Below, in pieces: positions 16,775-25,796 of a stretch of DNA of 64,000 nucleotides. This DNA is from Thermodesulfobacteriota bacterium (lineage in GTDB: Bacteria > Desulfobacterota > GWC2-55-46). The translations under genes were made by a program, and so were the position numbers. The notes under the pieces were generated by a model, which ran no database searches, had not been told where the DNA came from, and saw only the letters and a list, made by a program, of their open reading frames with translations. Within the stretch, counting starts at the first letter, position 1. Each line of letters opens with the position of its first letter. The DNA is taken from the NCBI GenBank assembly GCA_030583865.1, contig CP129479.1, positions 446,744-510,743 of the forward strand. Reading direction: 5' to 3'.

Positions 16775-17871
16775 TAAAGATAAAGGACATAGACAGGGTC
16801 CTCATAATCTCGACCCTGCTCCTCGTGGTGCTCGGGGTGGTGATGGTCTATTCCACGAGCTACGTGGTGGCGATGAAGAGGTTCGGCGACGAGTACTTCT
16901 TCGTGAAGAAGCACGTGACGTACGCCCTGGCCGGGGTCGTCATGATGATAGCCGCCTCAAGGGTGCCCTATGTCGTCTATAAAAAGATGGCCTACCCGAT
17001 ACTCATCCTGGCCGCCGTCTTCCTTGTCTTCATCTACATACCGGGCATAGGCTTTTCCGCCGGAGGCGCCCGGAGGTGGATACGGCTCGGCCCCATAGCG
17101 TTCCAGCCCTCGGAACCGGCGAAGCTCGCGGTGATATTCTTCCTCGCGTACTCGCTCGCCGCCAAGAAGGACCTCATAAAGACCTTTTCCCCGGGGTTTC
17201 TCCCGAACGTGCTCATACCCGGGGTGATAATAGGCCTTATCATGTTCGAGACCGACCTCGGCACCTCGCTCGCGCTCGCTTCGATCGTATTTCTCATGAT
17301 ATTCGCCGCGGGCGTAAGGCTCCGGTATTTGCTCGGCTCTCTCGCGCTCCTGGGGCTCGCCATCTGGGTCGTGGTGCACAATTTCAAGTACATGATGGAC
17401 AGGATAATGATATTCGTCGACCCCTGGAAAGACCCGGAGGGCAAAGGGTTCCAGATGATTCAGTCGTTCCTCGCATTCGGCTCCGGCGGGCTTTACGGCG
17501 TCGGCCTCGGCGAAGGCAGGCAGAAGCTCTTTTTCCTCCCTGAGGCGCATACGGATTTCATCCTCTCGGTCATAGGGGAGGAGCTGGGCCTCATAGGCGT
17601 TACCGGTGTCGCGGCCTTCTTTCTCGTGATACTCGTCTGCGGGATAAAGGTGGCGCTCAAGGCAAGAGACCTGCACGGGCAGTACCTGGCCCTGGGCCTC
17701 ACCTTCATGATAGTCTTCCAGGCCGCCATGAACATGGGCGTCGTGATGGGGCTCCTGCCCCCGAAGGGGCTGCCGCTGCCGTTCATAAGCTACGGAGGGA
17801 CGGCGCTCATGGTGAACCTCATCGCGGTCGGGATATTGCTCAACATCTACATCAGGGAAAACGAGGCCTGA
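16774..17871 (+). CDS. ftsW: Lipid II polymerase FtsW, start codon non-standard or uncertain
   Basis: This is a SEDS-family membrane protein with about ten spans. Motifs include YSTSYVVA, FQPSEPAKLA, FETDLGTSLA, EAHTDFILSVIGEE and the C-terminal PLPFISYGGTA. It polymerises lipid II glycan at the septum with FtsI. The family's first membrane span is encoded from about 16792, but no ATG, GTG or TTG lies in frame until GTG at 16825, which falls inside that span. A GGAGG at 16762-16766 is seven bases before ATA at 16774 and four before CTG at 16771, next to the murD stop. I therefore place the start at 16774 (365 residues), with 16825 as the conventional alternative. Confidence 0.9.
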   Translation: MKIKDIDRVLIISTLLLVVLGVVMVYSTSYVVAMKRFGDEYFFVKKHVTYALAGVVMMIAASRVPYVVYKKMAYPILILAAVFLVFIYIPGIGFSAGGARRWIRLGPIAFQPSEPAKLAVIFFLAYSLAAKKDLIKTFSPGFLPNVLIPGVIIGLIMFETDLGTSLALASIVFLMIFAAGVRLRYLLGSLALLGLAIWVVVHNFKYMMDRIMIFVDPWKDPEGKGFQMIQSFLAFGSGGLYGVGLGEGRQKLFFLPEAHTDFILSVIGEELGLIGVTGVAAFFLVILVCGIKVALKARDLHGQYLALGLTFMIVFQAAMNMGVVMGLLPPKGLPLPFISYGGTALMVNLIAVGILLNIYIRENEA

Positions 17872-17877
17872 GGGGGA

Positions 17878-18990
17878 ATGGCGGTCCGTGAAGAAAAGGC
17901 GAAAAAGGGCTTAAGTCTTGTCTTCGCCGGCGGAGGGACAGGCGGACACCTCTTTCCGGCGATCGCGCTTGCCGAGGAGTTCAGGCGGAGAGATCCTGGC
18001 ATCGACATAACCTTCATGGGCGGCAGGGGCGGCCTCGAGGAGAAGGTCGTCCCGAAATACGGCTACCCTCTCAAGGTCTTCAAGGTCGAGGGGCTGAAGA
18101 GGAAGAAGGGCCTCGGGCGGATAAGGGCGGTCTTGAAGGCCGCCAGCTCCACGATGGAGGCGCTAAGGCATTTCCGCTCGACGAGGCCGGACGGGGTAAT
18201 AGGGAGCGGAAGCTACTCGTCCGCGCCGGTCGTGACCGCGGCAAGGCTCCTGGGTATAAGGACGGCCATATTGGAGCAGAACGCTCTCCCTGGGCTCACG
18301 AACAGGGTCCTCGGCAGGTTCGTAGACAGGGTCTATATCTCCTTCGAGGAATCGAGGGGGTACTTCCCCGGAGGGCGCACGATATTGAGCGGCAACCCGG
18401 TGCGGAGGGAGATCGCAAGGAAGCTCGAGGACAGGAGGGTGGCGGACAAGTTCTCGATACTCGTCTTCGGCGGGAGCCAGGGCGCCACGGCCATCAACGC
18501 GGCGTTCCTGGACGCCATAGAGTTCCTCACCGACATCTGGAGCGGCCTCCGGATAGCGCACCAGACCGGGAAGGAAGGCTACGACGCGGTGGTCGCCGCT
18601 TACAGGAGGAAGAGCCTCAAGGCCGAGGTCTCGGTGTTCATAGAGGACATGGGGGGCGCATACAGCTCCGCCGACCTCGTGGTATGCAGGGCCGGCGCGA
18701 CCTCGCTCGCGGAGATAACGGCATCCGGGCTCGCGGCCATACTGATACCGTATCCGTTCGCGTCGGACGACCACCAGGCCGTCAACGCCCGGTGCCTTGA
18801 AAAGGCCGGGGCAGCGGTGATGATAAGGCAGGACAAGCTTACCGGCGCGGTATTGGCGGAGGCCATAAAGAGGCTCTACCATGACCGACAGGCCCTGAGG
18901 GTAATGCGCGAGAGGTCGAAGTCGATGGGCAGGCCCAGGGCCGCGCAGGAGATAGCGGAAAATTTTTTGAGGTTATTAGGGGCGGCTTAG
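17878..18990 (+). CDS. murG: Lipid II synthase MurG (GlcNAc transferase)
   Basis: The product has 370 residues with the GT28 fold. The N-terminal lipid-facing loop is FAGGGTGGHLFPAIALAEE; GSGSYSSAPV, EQNALPGLTN, SGNPVRREI, FGGSQGATAIN and the UDP-GlcNAc motif CRAGATSLAEITA follow. MurG adds GlcNAc to lipid I at the inner face of the membrane. GGGGGA precedes the ATG, six bases after the ftsW stop. Confidence 0.98.
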   Translation: MAVREEKAKKGLSLVFAGGGTGGHLFPAIALAEEFRRRDPGIDITFMGGRGGLEEKVVPKYGYPLKVFKVEGLKRKKGLGRIRAVLKAASSTMEALRHFRSTRPDGVIGSGSYSSAPVVTAARLLGIRTAILEQNALPGLTNRVLGRFVDRVYISFEESRGYFPGGRTILSGNPVRREIARKLEDRRVADKFSILVFGGSQGATAINAAFLDAIEFLTDIWSGLRIAHQTGKEGYDAVVAAYRRKSLKAEVSVFIEDMGGAYSSADLVVCRAGATSLAEITASGLAAILIPYPFASDDHQAVNARCLEKAGAAVMIRQDKLTGAVLAEAIKRLYHDRQALRVMRERSKSMGRPRAAQEIAENFLRLLGAA

Positions 18991-19011
18991 GCCCGCGAAA
19001 GAGGTGAGGCG

Positions 19012-20397
19012 GTGTACAGGGGCAGGATACGGAAGATACATTTCATAGGAGTCGGCGGCAGCGGCATGAACGGCATAGCCGAGGTCCTCGTCAACATGGG
19101 CTACAATGTGACCGGCTCGGACCTCTCCGAGAGCGAGACCACCAGGAGGCTCAAGGGCCTCGGGGTGACCATATTCATAGGCCACAGGGCGGAAAACGTC
19201 GTCGGCTCCGACTGCGTGGTCTATTCCTCCGCCGTAAAGAAGGAGAACCCGGAGATAAGGGAGGCCGAATCCAGCCAGATTCCAATAATCCCCAGGGCCG
19301 AGATGCTCGCCGAGCTCATGCGCATGAAATACGGCATAGCCATTGCGGGCACGCACGGGAAGACCACGACGACCTCGATGGTCTCGATGATACTCGCCGC
19401 GGCCAACATGGACCCTACTATCGTCACTGGCGGGAAGCTTAATAGCCTCGGCGCCAACGCGAAGCTCGGGGGCGGGGACTTCCTCGTCGCCGAGGCCGAC
19501 GAGAGCGACGGGAGCTTCCTTAAGCTGTCGCCCACAATAGCCGTGGTCACGAACATCGACAGGGAGCACATGGACCATTACCGGGACATGGAGGAGGTCC
19601 GGGGCGCGTTCCTCGACTTCATGAACAAGGTCCCGTTCTACGGATGCGCGGTAATATGCCTGGACCACCCGGTCATACAGGGCCTCATACCGAAGATAAC
19701 CCGGAGGTTCAGGTCCTACGGGCTCACGGCCCAGGCCGACTTCCACGCGAAGAGGATAGAGCCTGACGGCATGAAGACCTCTTTCGAGGTCTGGGACGGC
19801 GGCGCGCGCATGGGGGAGATAACCCTCAATATGCCCGGCGAGCACAACGTCTACAACTCGCTTGCCGCGGTCGCCGTGGCAAGGGAGCTGGAGATACCTT
19901 TCGAGAGGATAAAGGCCGGGCTCGAAGGCTTTACCGGCGTTGAAAGGCGTTTCCATTTGAGGGGAGAGGCCGCCGGCATAACCGTGGTCGACGACTACGG
20001 GCACCACCCCGAGGAGATAAAGGCCGTGCTCAGGGCCGCGAGGAAGGGCTGGACAAGGAGGGTCGTCGCGGTATTCCAGCCGCACAGGTTCACGAGGACC
20101 AGGGACCTCTTTAACGAATTCCTCTCCTCCTTCAACGACGCGGAGAAGGTCATCATAACAGAGGTCTATCCCGCGGGCGAGGAAAGGATAGAGGGCGCAT
20201 CGGGCGAGGCGCTCTACAAGGGCATAAAGGCCTACGGCCACAAGGACGTATCGTACGTCCCCGAGCTTGCAAGTCTCCCGGAGCACCTGTCCGGCGTAGT
20301 CGAGACCGGGGACATTGTCATAACGCTCGGGGCCGGGGACGTCTGGAAGGCCGGGGTGGCATTCGTAAATACGCTTAAGAGCAGGGCGGGCGCGTAG
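19012..20397 (+). CDS. murC: UDP-MurNAc:L-alanine ligase MurC
   Basis: The product has 461 residues starting at GTG, preceded by [27 protein letters not shown] is the MurC N-terminus, [13 protein letters not shown] the ATP loop, [10 protein letters not shown] and [10 protein letters not shown] the central motifs, and [14 protein letters not shown] and FQPHRFTRT the C-terminal substrate motifs. It attaches the first L-alanine to UDP-MurNAc. It lies 21 bp after murG and almost abuts murB. Confidence 0.98.
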   Translation: MYRGRIRKIHFIGVGGSGMNGIAEVLVNMGYNVTGSDLSESETTRRLKGLGVTIFIGHRAENVVGSDCVVYSSAVKKENPEIREAESSQIPIIPRAEMLAELMRMKYGIAIAGTHGKTTTTSMVSMILAAANMDPTIVTGGKLNSLGANAKLGGGDFLVAEADESDGSFLKLSPTIAVVTNIDREHMDHYRDMEEVRGAFLDFMNKVPFYGCAVICLDHPVIQGLIPKITRRFRSYGLTAQADFHAKRIEPDGMKTSFEVWDGGARMGEITLNMPGEHNVYNSLAAVAVARELEIPFERIKAGLEGFTGVERRFHLRGEAAGITVVDDYGHHPEEIKAVLRAARKGWTRRVVAVFQPHRFTRTRDLFNEFLSSFNDAEKVIITEVYPAGEERIEGASGEALYKGIKAYGHKDVSYVPELASLPEHLSGVVETGDIVITLGAGDVWKAGVAFVNTLKSRAGA

Positions 20398-20435
20398 CCG
20401 TGCAGGCCGGAAGGGGCAGGGAAGACAGGGATTCC

Positions 20436-21338
20436 ATGCAGTATTCGTTATTCTTCATACAGCGCTTCAAGGGCAAGGTTCTCTTCAACGTGCCCATGAG
20501 CGAGCACACCTCGTTCAGGATAGGCGGCCCGGCGGACGTCATGGCCTTTCCGCAGGACGACGGAGACCTAAAGGACCTCGTTGCCTTTGCCGAGTCCAAG
20601 GGCTTCCAGTTCCACGTCCTCGGCGCGGGCACGAACCTCCTTGTGAGGGACGGCGGCGTCCGGGGCATAGTAGTCAACATGTGCGAGGGTTTTAAGGACA
20701 CAAGCTGGCTCGACGAAGGGAAGGCGATAGTCGGCGCGGGGGTGAAGCTTCCGGAGCTGGTTTCGCAGGCCAGGGACAGGGGCCTTTCCGGGCTCGAGTT
20801 CGCGGTCAATATCCCGGGGACGGTCGGCGGCGCGGTCATGATGAACGCCGGCGCGTACAACGGCGAGATGGCGGACGTGGTGGAGGGGATAGAGGTAATA
20901 GGCCGGAAGGGGCAGAAGGGCTTCATACCGAAAAGCGAGCTCAACTTCTCGTACAGGAAGGCCGTGCTCCCGAAGGGAGCGATAGTGACACGGGCCCATA
21001 TGCATTTCCGAAAGTGCGACCCCGGGGAGATAAGGGGGAAGATGGCGGAGTTCAGGGAGAGGAGAAAGGCGTCGAGCGCGATACCCTACCCCAACGCGGG
21101 CTCCATATTCAAGAACCCCGAGGGCAGGATAGCCGGGAAGCTCATAGAGGAGGCGGGCTTGAAGGGCGAGCGCTCGGGCGGGGCGATGGTCTCCGAGGCG
21201 CACGCCAACTACATAGTCAATGCAGGCGGGGCAAAGGCAAAGGACGTGCTCGCGCTCATGGCCCTCGTAAGGGACAGGGTCTTCAGCTCCCTGGGCATCG
21301 TGCTCGAGCCTGAGATAAAGGTTATAGGGGAGGATTAG
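20436..21338 (+). CDS. murB: UDP-N-acetylenolpyruvoylglucosamine reductase MurB
   Basis: The product has 300 residues from ATG 20436. PMSEHTSFRIGGPADV, GAGTNLLVRDGG, GLEFAVNIPGTVGGAVMMNAGAY (FAD-binding and active site), FSYRKAVLP and PNAGSIFKNPEG with an early C-terminus identify a type II-like MurB. It reduces enolpyruvyl-UDP-GlcNAc to UDP-MurNAc using NADPH. A GTG at 20400 in frame would add 12 unconserved residues; the ATG fits family length better. Confidence 0.95.
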   Translation: MQYSLFFIQRFKGKVLFNVPMSEHTSFRIGGPADVMAFPQDDGDLKDLVAFAESKGFQFHVLGAGTNLLVRDGGVRGIVVNMCEGFKDTSWLDEGKAIVGAGVKLPELVSQARDRGLSGLEFAVNIPGTVGGAVMMNAGAYNGEMADVVEGIEVIGRKGQKGFIPKSELNFSYRKAVLPKGAIVTRAHMHFRKCDPGEIRGKMAEFRERRKASSAIPYPNAGSIFKNPEGRIAGKLIEEAGLKGERSGGAMVSEAHANYIVNAGGAKAKDVLALMALVRDRVFSSLGIVLEPEIKVIGED

Positions 21339-21353
21339 GCATTGAGGCCCGGC

Positions 21354-22256
21354 ATGCTTAAAAAGAAGAAGATAGGCGTACTCATGGGCGGGACTTCCGA
21401 GGAGAGGGAGATTTCCCTCAAGACCGGCAGGGCCGTCCTGGGCGCGCTCCTTGAAAAGGGCTACAGGGCCGTTGCCATAGACGCTGGAAAAGACCTGCCG
21501 GCCAGGCTCAGGGCCGGGAAGATAGAGGTGGCCTTTATCGCGCTCCACGGTAGACACGGCGAGGACGGCTGCGTGCAGGGCCTCCTCGAGGTCATGGGCA
21601 TACCTTACACCGGCTCCGGCGTAAGGGCCTCTGCAATGGCCATGGACAAGGCGGTCGCCAAGAAGGTGATGGAGAGCCACAATGTTTCGACCCCGAAGTC
21701 CCTTGTCCATGACGGAAAGAGCGCCGTCACGCTCAGGCCCCCGCTCGTCGTAAAGCCCGCGTGCCAGGGCTCGGCGATAGGCGTGAGCATCGTAAAAGGA
21801 AGGTCCGGGCTCAAAAGGGCGCTTGAGCTCGCCGGCAGCTTCGGGGGCGGCGTGCTCGTCGAGAAGTATATAGAGGGAAGGGAAATTACGATAGGCATAC
21901 TGGACGGCGCGGTCCTTCCGACCATTGAGATAAGGCCCAGGAAGGGCTTTTACGATTACAGGGCCAAGTACACGAAGGGCATGACCGATTTCCTGGTCCC
22001 TGCGCCGATCCCGAAGGCTGTCGAAAGAAGGGCGGCCAAGGAGGCCCTTGCCGCCTACCGGGCGCTCGGGTGCTCCGGCGCAGCCAGGGTGGACGTGATG
22101 CTCGGCAAAACCGGGACCCCTTATGTGCTGGAGGTCAACACGGTCCCGGGCATGACGGAGCTGAGCCTCCTTCCGAGGGCTGCGGAGGCGGCGGGCATGG
22201 ACTATCCCGCGCTCGTGGAAAAGATACTGAGGGGCGCCGGGCTTAATAAGTTCTGA
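21354..22256 (+). CDS. ddl: D-alanine:D-alanine ligase
   Basis: The product has 300 residues from ATG 21354 (a TTG at 21342 is also in frame). It is an ATP-grasp enzyme: GVLMGGTSEEREISL, ALHGRHGEDGCVQG, YTGSGVRASAMAMDK, VKPACQGSAIGVSIV and the C-terminal metal-binding EVNTVPGMTE. It supplies D-Ala-D-Ala to MurF. Its TGA shares bases with the ftsQ ATG (TGATG). Two more distant Ddl-like ATP-grasp genes occur at 50947-53000. Confidence 0.97.
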   Translation: MLKKKKIGVLMGGTSEEREISLKTGRAVLGALLEKGYRAVAIDAGKDLPARLRAGKIEVAFIALHGRHGEDGCVQGLLEVMGIPYTGSGVRASAMAMDKAVAKKVMESHNVSTPKSLVHDGKSAVTLRPPLVVKPACQGSAIGVSIVKGRSGLKRALELAGSFGGGVLVEKYIEGREITIGILDGAVLPTIEIRPRKGFYDYRAKYTKGMTDFLVPAPIPKAVERRAAKEALAAYRALGCSGAARVDVMLGKTGTPYVLEVNTVPGMTELSLLPRAAEAAGMDYPALVEKILRGAGLNKF

Positions 22257-23095
22257 TGAAAAGGATAATGAAAAAAAAGAACAGGAGGCTCAAGGAGCCC
22301 TTCAGTCTCCGGGCCGCCCGCGCTGCAAGGAGCACGGCCAGGGTCCTTGCCTTCGCGCTGCCCTTGCCTATCCTCGCCTTCGGCTCGTGGTGGGCGCATG
22401 GGAAGCTCACGACCGCCAGCTATCTGAACATAACCGGCATAAGCGTTGTCGGGGCGGAGAGGGTGGGCGAGGAGGACGTAATAGGGCTTTCGGGCCTCAA
22501 GGAGGGGCAGAACCTCTTCTCGTTCTCCAAGGACCAGGTCGTATCGAGCCTAAAGGCCAACGCGTGGATAGAGTCCGCGAGCATCGATAGAAAGCTCCCG
22601 GACAAGGTCGTCATAGAGATAACCGAGAGGCGGCCCGCGGTATTCGTGAAGACGGACGCGTTATACCTTATGGACGCGCGCGGGATAATATTCAAGAGGT
22701 ACTCGGCGGAGGACGAGGGGCTCGACCTCCCGGTCGTGACCGGCTTCATTCCCGGGAGGTTCGGGGAGAGGGAAGAGGAGATGGAAGGCAGGCTCCTTGA
22801 GCTGATATCCCTGTTGAACAGCCGGAGCGGCTTCAATATAGCAGGCGTATCGGAGATAAGCGTAGACCCGGCGCACGGGCTCTCCATATTCACCCTCGAC
22901 GAGGGGGTGAGGCTCGATGTGGGCCTGGACGGGTTCGAGGAGAAGCTCCTCTCCTTCGAGAGGATACTCGGGACGAGGGACGGGGTGCTCCGGGGCATAG
23001 AGGCTTTCGACCTCAAAAACCACCGCGAGGTGGTGGTGAGGTTTGCAACCGACGTTGTAAAGAGAGGCGGTGAGGCGAATGGCGAAAAGGGATAA
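22256..23095 (+). CDS. ftsQ: Cell division protein FtsQ
   Basis: The product has 279 residues. A very basic cytoplasmic N-terminus is followed by one membrane span at about 29-46 and a POTRA domain from about 60 (ITGISVVGAERVGEEDVIGLSG), then LPDKVVIEITERRPAVFV and an FtsQ beta domain. It recruits FtsL/FtsB and FtsW/FtsI to the Z ring. It is translationally coupled to ddl and overlaps ftsA by 17 bp. Confidence 0.94.
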   Translation: MKRIMKKKNRRLKEPFSLRAARAARSTARVLAFALPLPILAFGSWWAHGKLTTASYLNITGISVVGAERVGEEDVIGLSGLKEGQNLFSFSKDQVVSSLKANAWIESASIDRKLPDKVVIEITERRPAVFVKTDALYLMDARGIIFKRYSAEDEGLDLPVVTGFIPGRFGEREEEMEGRLLELISLLNSRSGFNIAGVSEISVDPAHGLSIFTLDEGVRLDVGLDGFEEKLLSFERILGTRDGVLRGIEAFDLKNHREVVVRFATDVVKRGGEANGEKG

Positions 23096-24308
23096 CATAA
23101 TCGTCGGGCTCGACATAGGCACGACCAAGATATGCGCCATAGTCGGCGAGAAGACCCGGGAGGGGGTCGAAGTAATCGGCATAGGCACCCACCCCTCCAA
23201 GGGGCTCCGCAAGGGCGTGGTCGTGAATATCGAGAGCACGGTCGAGTCCATCCGGAAGGCGGTCGAAGAGGCCGAGCTCATGGCCGGATGCGAGATAAAC
23301 AGGGTCTACTGCGGCATAGCGGGCGGCCACATACGCGCCTTCAACAGCCACGGCGTCATCGCCATAAAGAACAGGGAGATAAACCAGGCGGACATCGACC
23401 GCGTGATAGAGGCGGCCCAGGCGGTCGTGATACCCCCCGACAGGGAGGTGATACACGTCATCCCCCAGGAATACATAGTGGACGACCAGGAGGGCATACA
23501 GGAGCCGCTGGGCATGATAGGGATAAGGCTCGAGGTCAAGGTGCACATAGTGACCGCCGCCGTGACCTCCGCGCAGAACATCGTTAAATGCGCGAACAAG
23601 GCCGGGCTCGACGTCGCGGACATCGCCCTGCAGCAGATAGCGTCGAGCGAGGCGGTATTGAACCCGGACGAGAGGGAGATAGGGGTCGTGCTGGTCGACA
23701 TCGGCGGCGGCACGACCGACATTGCCCTTTACCACGGCGGGACAATAAAGTATACTACGGTAATTTCACTCGGCGGGAACCAGGTCACTGGCGACATCTC
23801 CGTGGGTTTGCGGACTACCGCGAACGAGGCGGAGAAATTGAAGCGCGAGCACGGGTGCGCCATGACCGCGATGGTATCGAGGGACGACGTCATGGAGGTC
23901 CAGAGCGTCGGCGGGAACACCTCGAAGACCGTCTCGCGGTACATGCTCTGCGAGATAATCGAGCCGAGGGTCGAGGAGATATTCCAGCTCGTAAAGCGCG
24001 AGATAATGAAGTCCGGCTACGAGAACCTGGTCTCCTCGGGCGTTGTCCTCACGGGCGGCACCGCCGCGATGGAGGGCATAACCGAGCTCGCGGAGCAGGT
24101 CTTCAACCTGCCGGTTAGGAGGGGGCTCCCCATAGGCATAACCGGGCTCGTGGACGTGGTGAAGGGCCCCATGTACTCGACCGGCGTGGGCCTCGTACTC
24201 TACGGCGGGAAGCACCTTAACGGCACGCAGTTCATGAGGGGCTCGGACAGCACCCTTTTCAACAAGCTCTCTTCCAGGATGAAGGGCTGGATGAAGGAAT
24301 TTTTTTGA
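23079..24308 (+). CDS. ftsA: Cell division protein FtsA
   Basis: The product has 409 residues from ATG 23079. It is an actin-fold ATPase: IIVGLDIGTTKICAIVGE (phosphate 1), GIAGGHIRAFNSHG (1C domain), VLVDIGGGTTDIALYHGG (phosphate 2) and GVVLTGGTAAMEGITELA (adenosine motif). The C-terminus has an amphipathic tail (SRMKGWMKEFF) that tethers the Z ring to the membrane. A GTG at 23070 is a less likely start. ftsZ follows after 57 bp. Confidence 0.97.
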   Translation: MAKRDNIIVGLDIGTTKICAIVGEKTREGVEVIGIGTHPSKGLRKGVVVNIESTVESIRKAVEEAELMAGCEINRVYCGIAGGHIRAFNSHGVIAIKNREINQADIDRVIEAAQAVVIPPDREVIHVIPQEYIVDDQEGIQEPLGMIGIRLEVKVHIVTAAVTSAQNIVKCANKAGLDVADIALQQIASSEAVLNPDEREIGVVLVDIGGGTTDIALYHGGTIKYTTVISLGGNQVTGDISVGLRTTANEAEKLKREHGCAMTAMVSRDDVMEVQSVGGNTSKTVSRYMLCEIIEPRVEEIFQLVKREIMKSGYENLVSSGVVLTGGTAAMEGITELAEQVFNLPVRRGLPIGITGLVDVVKGPMYSTGVGLVLYGGKHLNGTQFMRGSDSTLFNKLSSRMKGWMKEFF

Positions 24309-24365
24309 GGCGCGGACAAGCGGATTTGAAAATACTCTCGGCGGCGGATATCAAGGAGGTGCTCG

Positions 24366-25529
24366 ATGGTGATTGAAATGGACGAGAACTTTAATTGCGG
24401 CGCGAAACTCAAGGTCATCGGGGTCGGCGGCTGCGGCGGTAACGCCGTGAACACCATGATAGAGAGCGGGCTTGACGGGGTCGAGTTCATGGCGGCCAAT
24501 ACCGACAGCCAGGCCCTCGAAAAGTCGCTGGCGAGCATCAGGGTTCAGCTCGGCGGGAGCCTCACCAAGGGCCTCGGCGCCGGCGCAAACCCCGAGGTCG
24601 GAAGGAACGCGGCGCTCGAGAGCAAGGACCAGCTCGTCGAGGCGGTGCGGGGAGCCGACATGGTATTCGTGACCGCCGGGATGGGCGGCGGCACGGGCAC
24701 GGGCGCGGGCCCCATAGTAGCGGAGGCCGCGAGAGAGGCCGGCGCGCTCGTAGTGGCCGTCGTGACCAAGCCCTTCGCCTTCGAGGGCCAGAAAAAGATG
24801 AGGCAGGCCGAGGACGGCCTTAAAAGGCTCCGCGAAGTCGTCGACACCGTGATCACCATCCCGAACCAGAGGCTCCTTTCAGTCGCCAACAAGAACACCT
24901 CCCTCAAGGACGCCTTCAGGAGGGCCGACGAGGTGCTCCTTCAGGCCGTCCGCGGAATATCCGACGTCATCACCATCCCCGGGCTCGTGAACGTGGACTT
25001 CGCGGACGTGCGCACCATCATGTCCGAGATGGGGCAGGCCCTCATGGGGAGCGGCTCCGCAAGGGGCGAGAACAGGGCAGCCGAGGCCGCAAGGAAGGCC
25101 ATATCCTCGCCGCTCCTCGAGGACATCTCCATAAGCGGCGCAAAGGGCATACTCATAAACATCACCGGCTCCTCGGACATGACCATCCACGACGTGGACG
25201 AGGCGTCGAGCCTCATACACGAGGAGGCGCACGAGGACGCGAACATCATCTTCGGCGCGGTCATCGACGAGTCGATGGGCGAGGAAGTAAGGGTGACGGT
25301 CATCGCCACCGGCTTCGGAAGGGAAGGCCGCCAAAAAGAGGTGATCGCCCCTGCCATGGTCCTCGACGACAACCTCGACGTGCCGACGGTCCTCAGGAAG
25401 GGCTTTGACAGGGGCGGCTATGAGCTGAAGAGCACGGAAATAAGGAGGCTCGGAAAGCTCGGCGGCTTCAACGTGGACGACGAGGACCTCTATGATACGC
25501 CGACCTTCCTCCGGAAGCAGGCGGACTGA
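24366..25529 (+). CDS. ftsZ: Cell division GTPase FtsZ
   Basis: The product has 387 residues. [14 protein letters not shown] opens the GTPase domain, the tubulin signature GGGTGTG lies at 107-113, and [11 protein letters not shown] is the T7 loop for GTP hydrolysis. The extreme C-terminus, [14 protein letters not shown], is the conserved peptide that binds FtsA. It assembles the Z ring. AAGGAGGTG precedes the ATG. It closes the dcw cluster and is followed directly by a short R1 element. Confidence 0.99.
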   Translation: MVIEMDENFNCGAKLKVIGVGGCGGNAVNTMIESGLDGVEFMAANTDSQALEKSLASIRVQLGGSLTKGLGAGANPEVGRNAALESKDQLVEAVRGADMVFVTAGMGGGTGTGAGPIVAEAAREAGALVVAVVTKPFAFEGQKKMRQAEDGLKRLREVVDTVITIPNQRLLSVANKNTSLKDAFRRADEVLLQAVRGISDVITIPGLVNVDFADVRTIMSEMGQALMGSGSARGENRAAEAARKAISSPLLEDISISGAKGILINITGSSDMTIHDVDEASSLIHEEAHEDANIIFGAVIDESMGEEVRVTVIATGFGREGRQKEVIAPAMVLDDNLDVPTVLRKGFDRGGYELKSTEIRRLGKLGGFNVDDEDLYDTPTFLRKQAD

Positions 25530-25533
25530 CAAG

Positions 25534-25601
25534 GGCGGCCTCTGAAAATTGATCTTTTCCCCGGACTCTGCGTAGTTACGGGAAAAGCTTTTAGAGTCGC
25601 C
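25534..25601 (+). repeat. R1 element, internally deleted copy 3
   Basis: The left arm (CTCTGAAAATTGATCTTTTC, then CCCGGACTCTGCGTA) is well preserved, but after GTTACGGGAAAAG the sequence jumps to CTTTTAGAGTCGCC, matching the right terminus. The AT-rich inner palindrome is missing, leaving about 68 bp. It begins within five bases of the ftsZ stop and may act as its terminator. Confidence 0.75.
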
Positions 25602-25666
25602 GAAACCAGTCCGCCTCCGGATGGGGCGCTTTCAGGCGCCAGTCAGTAATGATGTGGAAAAGGACA

Positions 25667-25696
25667 AAGGCCGCTCTGTCCAGTGAGGACGGCCTT
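25667..25696. other. Stem-loop in the ftsZ - radical SAM gap
   Basis: AAGGCC pairs with GGCCTT, and inside it GTCC pairs with GGAC around AGTGA, with a one-sided bulge. No T-run follows, so this is a possible structured RNA or weak terminator only. The remainder of 25602-25747 holds nothing I recognise. Confidence 0.3.
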
Positions 25697-25747
25697 CGCC
25701 GCGCTCCAGCCAGTTTTCCCTGGGGCGCGCCTACCCTCCTTCCCGCC

Positions 25748-25776
25748 TTGTAAACCCGCAATCGCTATGGGATAAT
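25748..25776 (+). promoter_or_regulatory. Probable sigma-70 promoter for the radical SAM genes
   Basis: TTGTAA (25748-25753) and GATAAT (25771-25776) are separated by exactly 17 bases, with four and five matches to consensus. The start would be near 25783, giving a very short leader before the TTG at 25797. Confidence 0.55.
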
Positions 25777-25796
25777 TTCAAGGATGCGTTCTATTA

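Noticed and set aside
18976-20286. Long minus-strand open frame opposite murC (436 codons)
   Set aside because: Antisense shadow of murC; no domain or ribosome site.
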